Below, piece by piece: positions 56,061-64,000 of a stretch of 64,000 nucleotides of DNA. The notes beneath the pieces were generated by a model. The model saw nothing but the letters and a program-made list of their open reading frames with translations, did not search any database and was not told the DNA's origin. Source of the DNA: CAXXHQ01 sp963665265 (GTDB lineage Bacteria > Planctomycetota > Planctomycetia > Pirellulales > Thermoguttaceae); assembly GCA_963665265.2 (NCBI GenBank), contig OY762224.2:3100001-3164000 (forward strand), written 5' to 3'. The stretch's first letter is position 1. Each line of letters starts with the position of its first letter. The translations under genes and the position numbers were made by a program.

Positions 56061-56098
56061 TAGAGTTCGCTCCTCGCTATGTCGCTTCGCAAACTCTA
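56061..56098. terminator. Possible bidirectional hairpin between convergent genes
   Basis: TAGAGTTCGC (56061-56070) pairs with GCAAACTCTA (56089-56098) with one mismatch. It lies just after the ybaK stop and 20 nt before the end of the opposing gene. No long T-run, so terminator function is uncertain. Confidence 0.3.
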
Positions 56099-56118
56099 TC
56101 TTCCGCCGCAACTTCGGT

Positions 56119-57864
56119 TCAGACTTCAGAACGGCGGCGGAACCGTTTTCCGAGCAGCCCCAACGCGACTCCGCCGAGAGCTAACGTCAATAGATTCGGT
56201 TCAGGAACGCTCGCCGGAGACGAGATCGAATTTTGTGCGGCGGCGGTCAAGACGGATGACGTTTTCGAACCGCCAAGGATCAGCATATCTTGCACGAGCG
56301 TTCCGACGACGAGCGTCGAATCGCCGTAGATTATCGTGCTGCCCGAACCGGTTATTGAATTCAGGGTATGGGAGCCGTCCGCGATTTCAAAGGTCGCGTT
56401 CGAGGCGGTCTGCACAACAAGGTCCGTTTTCTTCACGTTAGTCGATTGGAGAACCGCTTTTCCGGCTTGGACGTCGATGAGTTTCGTGCCCGCAGCGCCG
56501 ATCCCTTGCGCAATGATAAGCGTTCCGGCGCTGACGACGGTATTGCCGTTATATTTTACTACGCCGTCGAGCGTGAGCGAACCGGCTCCGCGTTTGATCA
56601 ATCCGCCATCCGTCGCTGTTGTTGAGTCGTGCCTGAATGCTTGGGAGATGGAAACATCGTAGGCCTGGGTGTCGATGACTGCGCCGCCGGATTGGACATA
56701 GGCGTTATTTAATCCGCTAAGGATGTTAACGTCGGTTCCGGCCGCCTGGAGAACGCCGCCGTTAAAGTAGGCGTTGCCTGCGCCCGCTCCGCCGCCGACG
56801 GCCAGCACGCGAAGAGTCCCGCCATTTAATCGAAGGGTTCCCGCTCCTCCCGCTTGCCCAAGCACGATTCGCGTTTCGCAGTGGAGCGAACCGCCGTTTT
56901 GAATCCAAGTTCCGGTTCCGGCCGCCGTACTCGTATTGAAAGGATTGCCCGAGCCGACGATGAGATCGCCTTCGCCCGCAGTTTTCGTGATCGTGCCGCC
57001 GTTCATCGTAACGGTTCCCGAGCCCGAAGTTCTTCCGACGCAGAACCAACCTCTGACGCTCAACGAGCCGCTGTTTACGACGAGCGAGCCGACGCCTGCG
57101 GTTCCACCGGCCGAGTCGACGCCTACAAATAGATACGTGCAAGTAGTGCCGGAGGAAGTAAGGTTGACGGTTCCGCCATTGAGAGTGACGATCCCGCCGC
57201 CGCCAATCGAGCCGATTCGAAGTACGCCGGTCGTGGCGAGATTAAGAGTCGAGTTTCCGCCGACGTTGACGACGCCGAGCCCGCCCGCAAGTCCTGAGTC
57301 GCCGGCGCCGACGACGAAGTTGCCGGCGGTTACGTTGAAAACGGCCGAGCCGCTCATGCTGAGCGTTCCTTGATTTCCCGTTCCGCGTTCGCCGATGTTG
57401 ACGTCGCTGCTGCCGGCTTTATTGACCGTTCCTCCGGAAAAGTTGAACGTCGAGGTCGTGCCGACGGGATCGGTGAGCGGCCAATGGCGTGCGACGGAGA
57501 GCCAACTTTGCGCGTTGAGGGTTCCGCCCGACATATTGAACGTTCCTTTTCCGCCGCCGTTGCCAATCCAGATTTCACCGGAAACGGTCAACGATTGGCC
57601 GGTTTGGTTCAGCGTGCCGACGGCGGTCGAGGAGCTGCCAATGCGCAGCGAACTAATTGTATTAGCCGGAGCGGTCGCGCCCAAGACGGCAGTGCCGCCG
57701 TTATTCACGTAGGCGACGTCGCCGGTCCCGGGAAAAGCGCCGGAGCTCCAATTCGCGGCGGCGGCAAAGTTACTGGACGCCGCGTTCCAAGAAACGTCAG
57801 CAGCGCGAACGTTCAATGAACTCATGACGACGATGATGAAAAGGAAAATACCGTGCGATCGCAT
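56119..57864 (-). CDS. PEP-CTERM protein with autotransporter-type beta-strand repeats
   Basis: 581 residues; ATG at 57864 gives a good signal peptide (SHGIFLFIIVVMSSLNVRAAD). The body consists of Gly/Asn/Thr/Ser-rich repeats such as GTLNQTGQSLTVSGEIWIGNG, GTFNMSGGTLNAQ and GTGNQGTLSMSGSAVFNV, in the manner of autotransporter-associated beta-strand repeats forming a beta-helix. A distinct block near the end (KRGAGSLTLDGVVKYNGNT) is the classical form of that repeat. The C-terminus is a PEP-CTERM signal: VPEPN, LLTLALGGVALGLLG and KRFRRRSEV. It is likely surface-attached or structural; no catalytic motif was seen. It starts 19 nt after the GH27 enzyme gene and is probably in the same transcript. 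Another PEP-CTERM protein with a similar body is at 8119-9102. Confidence 0.9.
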   Translation of the reverse strand: MRSHGIFLFIIVVMSSLNVRAADVSWNAASSNFAAAANWSSGAFPGTGDVAYVNNGGTAVLGATAPANTISSLRIGSSSTAVGTLNQTGQSLTVSGEIWIGNGGGKGTFNMSGGTLNAQSWLSVARHWPLTDPVGTTSTFNFSGGTVNKAGSSDVNIGERGTGNQGTLSMSGSAVFNVTAGNFVVGAGDSGLAGGLGVVNVGGNSTLNLATTGVLRIGSIGGGGIVTLNGGTVNLTSSGTTCTYLFVGVDSAGGTAGVGSLVVNSGSLSVRGWFCVGRTSGSGTVTMNGGTITKTAGEGDLIVGSGNPFNTSTAAGTGTWIQNGGSLHCETRIVLGQAGGAGTLRLNGGTLRVLAVGGGAGAGNAYFNGGVLQAAGTDVNILSGLNNAYVQSGGAVIDTQAYDVSISQAFRHDSTTATDGGLIKRGAGSLTLDGVVKYNGNTVVSAGTLIIAQGIGAAGTKLIDVQAGKAVLQSTNVKKTDLVVQTASNATFEIADGSHTLNSITGSGSTIIYGDSTLVVGTLVQDMLILGGSKTSSVLTAAAQNSISSPASVPEPNLLTLALGGVALGLLGKRFRRRSEV

Positions 57865-57883
57865 GGGCGTAGTTCTATGTTTG

Positions 57884-59500
57884 TTAGTTGTATTTCTTAA
57901 GGCGACGAACGAAGAGCGTGGCGACCGCTCCAAATAGAATGATTCCCAAGGTAGACGGTTCCGGAACGGCCAGCGTTACGAGGTCCGCGTCGGTCAATTT
58001 GAAAAGCTCGGCGCTATGCGAAGCGACGGTAAAGGAAAAAGTCCCATCGTAAACGCCCTTATCTGTTTGGCGCCAAAGATCGCGAACAAGTTGGTCGCCG
58101 GAAAGTCCGAGGTCTTCCCAATCGGCCGTTACTATCGCCGCCGTGCTGCCGAGGTTAAATAACGCGACGGCCTTGGTTCCATCCTCCAACTCTTTTTCGT
58201 AGACCAGAAGATTTCCATTTCGACTTACGCAAGTCGCTTGCTTGACGAGAGAGTCTTGATCGACGGCGATTACCTCGGAATTAGTCATTAAGTTCAAGGT
58301 GAACGCGTCGATTTTTGAAAGATCGCAGCCGATCATTAACGGCGCGGAGAGCATGCTCCACAGCGTAATATGCAAATATTGTTCGTCGGCGGTAAGTTTC
58401 GTGGCGTGTTGCGAAGATCCCCAACCGACATAGCCGACGACGAGCATGTCGGGATCGTTGTAATGCCCCGGCGAAGCGTATGAGGCCCAAGCGTCTTGGC
58501 TAAATCCGGTGTTTAAAATCGAATTCCAACTGTCGGTAATGTCGCAAGTCGTTCGCCAAGAGTTCGATAGTTTTGACAGACTCGCCGCGTTGACGTAAGG
58601 CGCCATATTCGACAAGCTATAGACGATGTCGCGGCTGCTGCTTTTCAAGGCGTCGGCCATGCGCTGCGTTTCAGCGACTTGATTCTGATACCAATCGTAT
58701 TTCAAGTAATCGAAGCCCCAGGCCGTCCATTGGGCGACGTCGTTCGTATCGAAATGATATGTTCCCATGTAATTTCCGCCCGTGCTCGAAGACCAAGTCC
58801 CTGAAGCGCTATTCGAACTTCCGCCGCACCAGTTTTCGTAGGTCGACACCCAGGGGGACGAGTAAATGCCCGCCTTCAAATTCAAACCGTGAATCGTATT
58901 TACCATGCCAGCCATATCGGTAAATTTTGAATTTCCTTGGATGCCGTTGTACGTTCCTCCGCGAACGCCTTCCCATCCGACGTCGGTGTTCACGTAAGTC
59001 CAGCCGTAGTTGATCAGCCCGGTCGAGACCATCGCGTTGGCGGCGGCCAGGACTTGCGATTGCGTCACCGATGCCGCATAACAATTCCAACTATTCCAGC
59101 CCATCGCCGGCGTCAATTGAATCGTATCGCCGACCTTTATTGTAAAATTTTTCGTCGAGGTTCCCGACGCGTTGACGGCGCGAAGCGTAACGGAATAATT
59201 ACCCGCTTGCGCCAGCGAGCCGGTGATCATGCCGGTTGACGAATCTACCGAAAGTCCGGCCGGCAAATTATCGACGGAGTACTGAATCGTTCCAGTCCCC
59301 GTCGCGGGAATCTTGTATTGCACCGGCGAGCCGGGACGGACGCCGAAAACGGTCGGACCGTTGACCTTCGCGGCGGCCGAGGCCGTAGGAGTGCGTATTT
59401 CCTGTGCCACGCAATGCGATGCCGTCCATTGAAAAACCGCAAGGCCAATCGAAGTATAAACTGCCGCTAGAATGGAAAACGAAGGCGGTAATCGGGTCAT
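57884..59500 (-). CDS. GH27-family alpha-galactosidase-like enzyme with PEP-CTERM anchor
   Basis: 538 residues; ATG at 59500 gives a signal-like N-terminus (MTRLPPSFSILAAVYTSIGL); a TTG at 59569 is also possible. About residues 45-135 are a putative-Ig/cadherin-like domain (GTIQYSVDNLPAGLSVDSS). The GH27 barrel follows: TPAMGWNSWNCYAAS, YVNTDVGWEG, the nucleophile Asp in FDYLKYDWYQ, WRTTCDITDSW where the acid/base Asp sits in relatives, and NDPDMLVVGYVGW. A beta-sandwich tail follows, ending in the PEP-CTERM VPEPSTLGIILFGAV and RRLKKYN. Family enzymes hydrolyse alpha-galactosides (some act on beta-L-arabinopyranose or N-acetylgalactosamine), consistent with pectin side-chain or galactan use. 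The 19-nt gap to the repeat protein suggests an operon. Confidence 0.92.
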   Translation of the reverse strand: MTRLPPSFSILAAVYTSIGLAVFQWTASHCVAQEIRTPTASAAAKVNGPTVFGVRPGSPVQYKIPATGTGTIQYSVDNLPAGLSVDSSTGMITGSLAQAGNYSVTLRAVNASGTSTKNFTIKVGDTIQLTPAMGWNSWNCYAASVTQSQVLAAANAMVSTGLINYGWTYVNTDVGWEGVRGGTYNGIQGNSKFTDMAGMVNTIHGLNLKAGIYSSPWVSTYENWCGGSSNSASGTWSSSTGGNYMGTYHFDTNDVAQWTAWGFDYLKYDWYQNQVAETQRMADALKSSSRDIVYSLSNMAPYVNAASLSKLSNSWRTTCDITDSWNSILNTGFSQDAWASYASPGHYNDPDMLVVGYVGWGSSQHATKLTADEQYLHITLWSMLSAPLMIGCDLSKIDAFTLNLMTNSEVIAVDQDSLVKQATCVSRNGNLLVYEKELEDGTKAVALFNLGSTAAIVTADWEDLGLSGDQLVRDLWRQTDKGVYDGTFSFTVASHSAELFKLTDADLVTLAVPEPSTLGIILFGAVATLFVRRLKKYN

Positions 59501-59930
59501 GGTTAATGCCGTGAAAAGGAAAAATATGATCAGAACCACCAAGATACGTGACCTCGCGCAATCCGTCAAGAAAATTTTTGTGGGGCAACTATTTGCCGCA
59601 GGATAGCAAGCGCGATCGGCAAATTACTGCCCCCAGCCCCAGGATGCATGGAAGGATATTGGGGGGGCGGAACATAAACCGTCGCACTCAGTCAGCACGT
59701 GGACAACCGAGAAATGCTCTTGCTCAGCCAACCGTCTGCTGAGAACACAAGCAGCTAAATTAGAGGTCTGAAACAGGCTACGAAGATCGCTAGTTTTACA
59801 TGACCGTTTGCAAGCCCCCCCCTCTTTCGTCTTAGAATCGCGACGTTTATATTTTGATAGCGGCAAGTTTACATTGTAGAAAGATTTTATTAATCACCCA
59901 TTGCTTTTTACTATAGCGGAAACTCGCTCT
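59501..59930. other. 430-nt divergent intergenic region
   Basis: It lies between the GH27 enzyme (minus) and the spermidine-synthase-like gene (plus). It contains C- and G-runs (near 59660 and 59815) but no gene, hairpin or clear promoter. Confidence 0.4.
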
Positions 59931-62264
59931 ATGGATATCGTGACGGAAGAATCCTCGTGGCAATCATGGAAGGCGGCAACTCTCTACGCGTTGTTTTTCT
60001 TGTCCGGAATCAGCGGATTACTTTATGAGACCGTCTGGTTGAGAATATTGACTCGCGTCGTCGGCAGCACCGTGTACGCGACCTCGATCGTGCTGGCGGC
60101 GTTTATGGCCGGCATGGCGATCGGCGGCTACGCAATCGGTCGCTTTGCGCTCGGGGCAAAGAATTCGCTTCGACTTTATGCGGGGTTGGAATTAGCTGTG
60201 GCCGTTTCCGCGGTCGCTCTAACCACGGTTTTATTGCAACTCGGTCCGGTTTATCAACTGTTTTATAGCCTTTTCTCCGAGAGTCGCTTGGCGTTACGCG
60301 TTTTCCAATGCGTCATGGCGTTCGTGCTGATGGCGATTCCGGCCTGCCTGATGGGCGGCACGTTGCCCGTTTTAAGCGGGTATTCGACGAAATTCCGTTC
60401 GAGCTTCGCCGCGAGAATCGGCATTCTCTACGGCCTGAACACGCTAGGCGCCGTGGTCGGCGTTTTGGGGGGAGGATTCGCGACGATCGGGCTTTGGGGC
60501 GAGACCGTCACTTTCGGCATCGGTGCGACGATTTCAATCGCCGTCGCCGCTCTCGCATTCCTCCTCGTTCTCGGCGACTCGCCAAAAAACGAGAACGCCG
60601 CGTCCGCCGAAGTCGCCAAAGCGAAGGCGGTCTCGCCGTATTCGGCGTCCGTTCGGCGATGGGTGGGCTTCGCTTATGCGGCCAGCGGATTCGTCGCTAT
60701 GGCTTATGAAGTCGCCTGGACCCGCATTTTTCAGATTTTCGTGGGAACGTCGAGTTACGCGTTCTGCGCAATGCTCGCGGCGTATTTGATCGGCGTGGGA
60801 CTTGGAAGTCTTGTTTTCGGCCCTTTGGCGGAAAGATCGAAACGGCCGCTACGACTTTTCGGCGTCGCTCAATTTTTCATTGCCGCATATGGAATTTTTG
60901 GACTTTTCGTCTACTCCGCCTTTGAACCGATGACTTTTAATTTGGACATGCGGCTGCAAAACGTTCTGGCGGTTCCTCTCCTCGTCGTATTTCCGATTAC
61001 GACCGTTTTGGGCGCGATTTTTCCCCTGGTATGCCGATGCTACGTCGCCGACGAACGTGAAACGAGTAGGGCGGTGGGGCGACTCTATGCGCTCAATACG
61101 CTCGGCTGCATTTTCGGTTCGATTATTTGCGGCTTTTTTTTCATAGGATTGTTGGGCACTCGCGGCGCGATTTTGGCGCTTTCCGCCGCAAACGCGCTGA
61201 TCGCCGCCGCATTCTATATTTATGAATCCGTCGGCGGAGGGCGAACGCGTTCGGTCGCGGCCGCCGTCGCCGGGGGCGCCCTACTGATCGGGCTGGCCGT
61301 CGTTTCGCCGGACCCGTTTATGGACGCCGTGACTAAATCGGTCCGACTATATATGGGCGAACATGCGGCCGAGGCGAAAATCTTTTTCCACAAAGAAAGC
61401 GCCGCGGCGACGACCACTGCGGTCGGCATTGACGGGCAGCCCTTCACAAAGAGTCTCTGGGTAAACGGCATCGGCATGACTCACCTTTGCGCGGAGACGA
61501 AACTGATGGCCCATCTCCCTTTGATGTTGCATAAAAATCCCAAGGATGCGCTCGTTATTTGCTTCGGAATGGGCACGACCGTGCGCTCCATGCGTTCCCA
61601 TAAGTCGATTCAGTGCGACGTGGTCGAACTGGCGCCGGACGTTTACGACTGCTTTAAGTTTTTTCATGCGGACGCAGATCAGGTCTTGGCCGATCCTCGC
61701 ATTCGACATTTTGCCGATGACGGGCGCAATTTCTTGCTTGTGCGCCCGAAAAAATACGACATCATCAACGTCGATCCGGCTCCGCCTATCTGGAGCGCGG
61801 GAACGGTAAACCTTTATACGAAGGAATTTTTCGAACTCTGCAAAGATCGGTTAAACGACCACGGCATATTTTGCCTATGGATTCCCTCGGCCCAAGGCGA
61901 CGAAATGCGCATGATCATGAAAACTTTCGTCAGCGTCTTTCCGAACGCCTCCGTGTGGCGAGGGCTTGCCCTGCCGGCGCCGGGATTCTTCATGATGGGA
62001 TACAAGAACGAAGATGCCCCAAGCGGGAACGAATTTGTCAACGTGGACGATCCGACGGAAATTCTAAACGACCTCAACGAGTGGGAACCGATGTTTTCGT
62101 CAGTGGAAAGCCTGCGTGGACTTTTCCTCATGAAACCGCAAAGCCTCGTCGGCTTCGTTCGTGACGAGCCGATCATCACCGACGATCGCCCCTATACCGA
62201 ATTTCCGCTATGGAGAAGCATTTTCAACCCTCGTTACGACGAACGATTGAAGATTTCAAACTGA
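59931..62264 (+). CDS. Membrane-fused spermidine-synthase-like protein
   Basis: 777 residues; ATG at 59931 rather than TTG at 59901. About 1-470 form some 11-13 membrane helices beginning LYALFFLSGISGLLYETVWLRIL, with ACLMGGTLPVLSGY and the repeat-like VGFAYAASGFVAMAYEVAWTRIF, typical of the fused polyamine-aminopropyltransferase family. About 500-720 are the class I SAM-like domain: DALVICFGMGTTVRSM (glycine loop), CDVVELAPDVYDC and the acidic DIINVDPAPPIW. The usual catalytic D-A/G-D-P of spermidine synthase reads NVDPAPP here, so the substrate may differ. The protein is probably bound to the inner membrane. It has no operon partner. Confidence 0.88.
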   Translation: MDIVTEESSWQSWKAATLYALFFLSGISGLLYETVWLRILTRVVGSTVYATSIVLAAFMAGMAIGGYAIGRFALGAKNSLRLYAGLELAVAVSAVALTTVLLQLGPVYQLFYSLFSESRLALRVFQCVMAFVLMAIPACLMGGTLPVLSGYSTKFRSSFAARIGILYGLNTLGAVVGVLGGGFATIGLWGETVTFGIGATISIAVAALAFLLVLGDSPKNENAASAEVAKAKAVSPYSASVRRWVGFAYAASGFVAMAYEVAWTRIFQIFVGTSSYAFCAMLAAYLIGVGLGSLVFGPLAERSKRPLRLFGVAQFFIAAYGIFGLFVYSAFEPMTFNLDMRLQNVLAVPLLVVFPITTVLGAIFPLVCRCYVADERETSRAVGRLYALNTLGCIFGSIICGFFFIGLLGTRGAILALSAANALIAAAFYIYESVGGGRTRSVAAAVAGGALLIGLAVVSPDPFMDAVTKSVRLYMGEHAAEAKIFFHKESAAATTTAVGIDGQPFTKSLWVNGIGMTHLCAETKLMAHLPLMLHKNPKDALVICFGMGTTVRSMRSHKSIQCDVVELAPDVYDCFKFFHADADQVLADPRIRHFADDGRNFLLVRPKKYDIINVDPAPPIWSAGTVNLYTKEFFELCKDRLNDHGIFCLWIPSAQGDEMRMIMKTFVSVFPNASVWRGLALPAPGFFMMGYKNEDAPSGNEFVNVDDPTEILNDLNEWEPMFSSVESLRGLFLMKPQSLVGFVRDEPIITDDRPYTEFPLWRSIFNPRYDERLKISN

Positions 62265-62604
62265 GAACGTCTCAAGGAAACTTATTTGCATCGTCAGCTG
62301 AGTCATACATTTTCTTAACGCTCATGCCGCGTTCTTTGACTTTTTCTGAATTTTCCAAGCTCCAGGTTCTTCACGAAAACAAAATGCGTCTTTTCTTAGA
62401 GGCACCTTTATTTTTTGCTACGACATGAAACTCTGGCCGGCCGGAATACATAAGATTACACCTACGCCGTTAAGCATTATCCCCTCGCCTCCGCGTGAAA
62501 ATCTCTTGCTTTTTCGTGTATTTTGAGCGCTTCGTTGTTAAACCAATTTGCTCTCCCTCCGTCTCGACGATCTCTACGCGATAATCCGCGTCGCGAAGCG
62601 ACAA
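62265..62604. other. 340-nt convergent intergenic region
   Basis: No gene, tRNA or strong terminator seen; the region is AT-richer than its neighbours. Confidence 0.4.
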
Positions 62605-63999
62605 TCATTTACGTATCGCGATGTCGTCGGCGTCCTTGAGAACCGGCCTGCCGTCTTCACTTGCATTTATCGAATAATTCTTGCCGCAGTCGTCTTTTCC
62701 GTTCGGCCCAACGCTGTAGAGAACGTATCCGGACTCGGACGACTTATAGATGTAGTTCTTCTCCGAAAACGGATCTTTCGGCAACTCCGGCAAGAACTCC
62801 GGCGTCAACTCGGCCAATTCCCTCGGATACACGCCATGCGCCGCATGATAGCCGGCCAACCCTAACGAAAAACGGGCGAAGGAACGTTCGACCCCAAGAC
62901 GAGGCTCAAGAGTCATCAAATCCGGGGTAAGCATGTCTGCAAGCAAGCCAAAATGGATTTCCGCAAATAGTTGGGCGTGTTCTAGCGGGGTTCTTTGACG
63001 TAAATTGAACTCGTCGGTCGTCACTATTGCGACGGCGGCCTCAGCTCGCGTTTTGGTGATTTTCTTAAAATTCGATAGCTGCGGAGAATTCCACTTAGCT
63101 TTTATTCGTTCCTGGTTTATTTCGTCAAAATAAGCGTTTGTCTGTCGTAAAACTTCGTCCCAATCAATCTCAGTTTGCATCAGAAGCGTTTTCAACGCTT
63201 GATGCACCGAAGATTTGGGAAACTGATATGTGTCCCGGGAAATCTTTTTTGAAACCATGCCCTCATCCTCGCAACGGTAACATTGAAACGCCTCTTGTAG
63301 AAAACAGTGAATCGCGTCGATCCGTGCATCAACGTTCCAAGCTGTATCGTAAGAAATTTCTACAGGAATGGCGGCCATTTCGTCGCCGAAGCGTTTTGCC
63401 TGTTTCGCGGTCAGCTTCTCCGTCAATGCCATCTTTTGCATTGCATCGAACGTCGTGGCATAGCAGATTTGCGCGACGAGTTTTCCTGTAAACGAAGGAG
63501 TTCGTTCAAATTGCTTCGCTAAACGAAGGCATACCATTGCATCTTGCCAGGCCTCCGCCGATTGATTCGCTTGCATGCGATTCATTATGCGGATGACGAG
63601 CAAAAATGCGGCTTTCCGAGAAGCGTCATAAGCTCCTGTATTTGCGAAACTAATCTCGTTATCGCCTTGAGGCGCCGTAAGAGGAATACAGAAGAACGGT
63701 CGCTTCGACGCTTCCTCGATTGTTTTTAGCGCCGTCTCGTTCGCTGCCAAGCAGTCGGCCATTCGCGGAAATTCCTCCTTCGACCAAGGCCGCGTCGATG
63801 CTTGATGCTCCTCCTCGTCAACGTCAACCTCCTTGCCGATCTCGATCTGTTTTGTTGCGGAGCTTTGATCGGCATGGCGTTTAGCGATAAACTCCATAAA
63901 GTTTATGAGACCCTCGCCGTCCTCGGTCAAATCTTTTGCGCCCAGCGCTTCCAATGTCTTCGCCCTGATCGCCTTGTCGATGATTTTCGTGCCGACGGC
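62605..63999 (-). CDS. Unknown protein with type-II-secretion-pilin-like C-terminal motif (5' end outside window)
   Basis: At least 465 residues; the frame stays open to the right edge, so a TTG at 63954 is not the real start. No signal or domain is recognised in the visible N-terminal part. The middle is helical, with EDEGMVSKKIS and repeated acidic/basic stretches (KKITKTRAEAAVAIVTT). The C-terminal 90 residues have a planctomycete motif seen in many hypothetical and pseudopilin-associated proteins: LAGYHAAHGVYPRELAEL, LPKDPFSEKNYIYKSSESGY and VLYSVGPNGKDD. In the latter families this forms the folded end of a periplasmic domain. Function unknown. Confidence 0.7.
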   Translation of the reverse strand, partial: AVGTKIIDKAIRAKTLEALGAKDLTEDGEGLINFMEFIAKRHADQSSATKQIEIGKEVDVDEEEHQASTRPWSKEEFPRMADCLAANETALKTIEEASKRPFFCIPLTAPQGDNEISFANTGAYDASRKAAFLLVIRIMNRMQANQSAEAWQDAMVCLRLAKQFERTPSFTGKLVAQICYATTFDAMQKMALTEKLTAKQAKRFGDEMAAIPVEISYDTAWNVDARIDAIHCFLQEAFQCYRCEDEGMVSKKISRDTYQFPKSSVHQALKTLLMQTEIDWDEVLRQTNAYFDEINQERIKAKWNSPQLSNFKKITKTRAEAAVAIVTTDEFNLRQRTPLEHAQLFAEIHFGLLADMLTPDLMTLEPRLGVERSFARFSLGLAGYHAAHGVYPRELAELTPEFLPELPKDPFSEKNYIYKSSESGYVLYSVGPNGKDDCGKNYSINASEDGRPVLKDADDIAIRK

Positions 64000-64000
64000 C

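Overview
The window looks like chromosomal DNA of a planctomycete, most likely Pirellulales-like (inference). The grounds are three PEP-CTERM-anchored proteins, a DUF1559 pseudopilin-type protein, a planctomycete LEPR-type export motif on a giant secreted lyase, a planctomycete-style leucine-rich-repeat protein, many genes without a clear Shine-Dalgarno site, and moderately GC-rich coding sequence. No rRNA, CRISPR array, transposase or integrase was recognised. One tRNA (Phe) is present.

Layout. 1-6.9 kb: the end of an RHS/YD-repeat protein whose AT-richer tip looks like a zinc phospholipase C/P1-nuclease fold, then an LRR lipoprotein and a sulfotransferase-glycosyltransferase-methyltransferase fusion. 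6.9-8.1 kb: gene-poor, with a perfect 20-bp inverted repeat. 8.1-14.3 kb: a PEP-CTERM protein, a small unknown protein, a DUF1559 protein, a CoA-disulfide/persulfide reductase with a rhodanese domain, and a flippase-like membrane protein. 14.4-17.3 kb: a minus-strand cluster of small unknown genes ending in a papain-type protease. 17.9-24.2 kb: a translationally coupled pair of large NTPases. 24.4-35.6 kb: ftsK with an unusual acidic tail, a rhamnogalacturonan acetylesterase, tRNA-Phe with its own promoter and terminator, and a 2096-residue rhamnogalacturonan lyase. 35.7-43.9 kb: a complete kdp potassium-uptake operon including kdpF and a second tiny membrane peptide. 44.2-48.2 kb: hrpA. 48.6-54.8 kb: a copper locus. 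54.9-64 kb: a YdjM-type membrane hydrolase, ybaK, a beta-strand-repeat PEP-CTERM protein, a PEP-CTERM-anchored GH27 enzyme, a membrane spermidine-synthase-like protein and a partial unknown gene.

Two loci stand out. (1) At 49.7-54.8 kb one uninterrupted frame joins a Cu(+) P-type ATPase to an ethylene-receptor-like copper-binding membrane domain, then PAS, histidine kinase, receiver and HPt modules. This resembles the plant RAN1 copper pump and ETR1 receptor in one polypeptide. The Cys/His copper ligands are kept, but the position of ETR1 Asp25 is Asn. (2) At 17.9-24.2 kb a protein with two KaiC-like ATPase domains continues into what reads as an ABC-transporter solute-binding-protein fold without an obvious secretion signal. 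It overlaps by 4 nt a gene for a PfkB-like pseudokinase fused to an AAA+ ATPase. Together they look like an undescribed cytoplasmic sensing or effector pair.

The metabolic theme is attack on pectin and galactosides (PL11 lyase, CE12 esterase, GH27 enzyme), as expected of a polysaccharide-degrading planctomycete.
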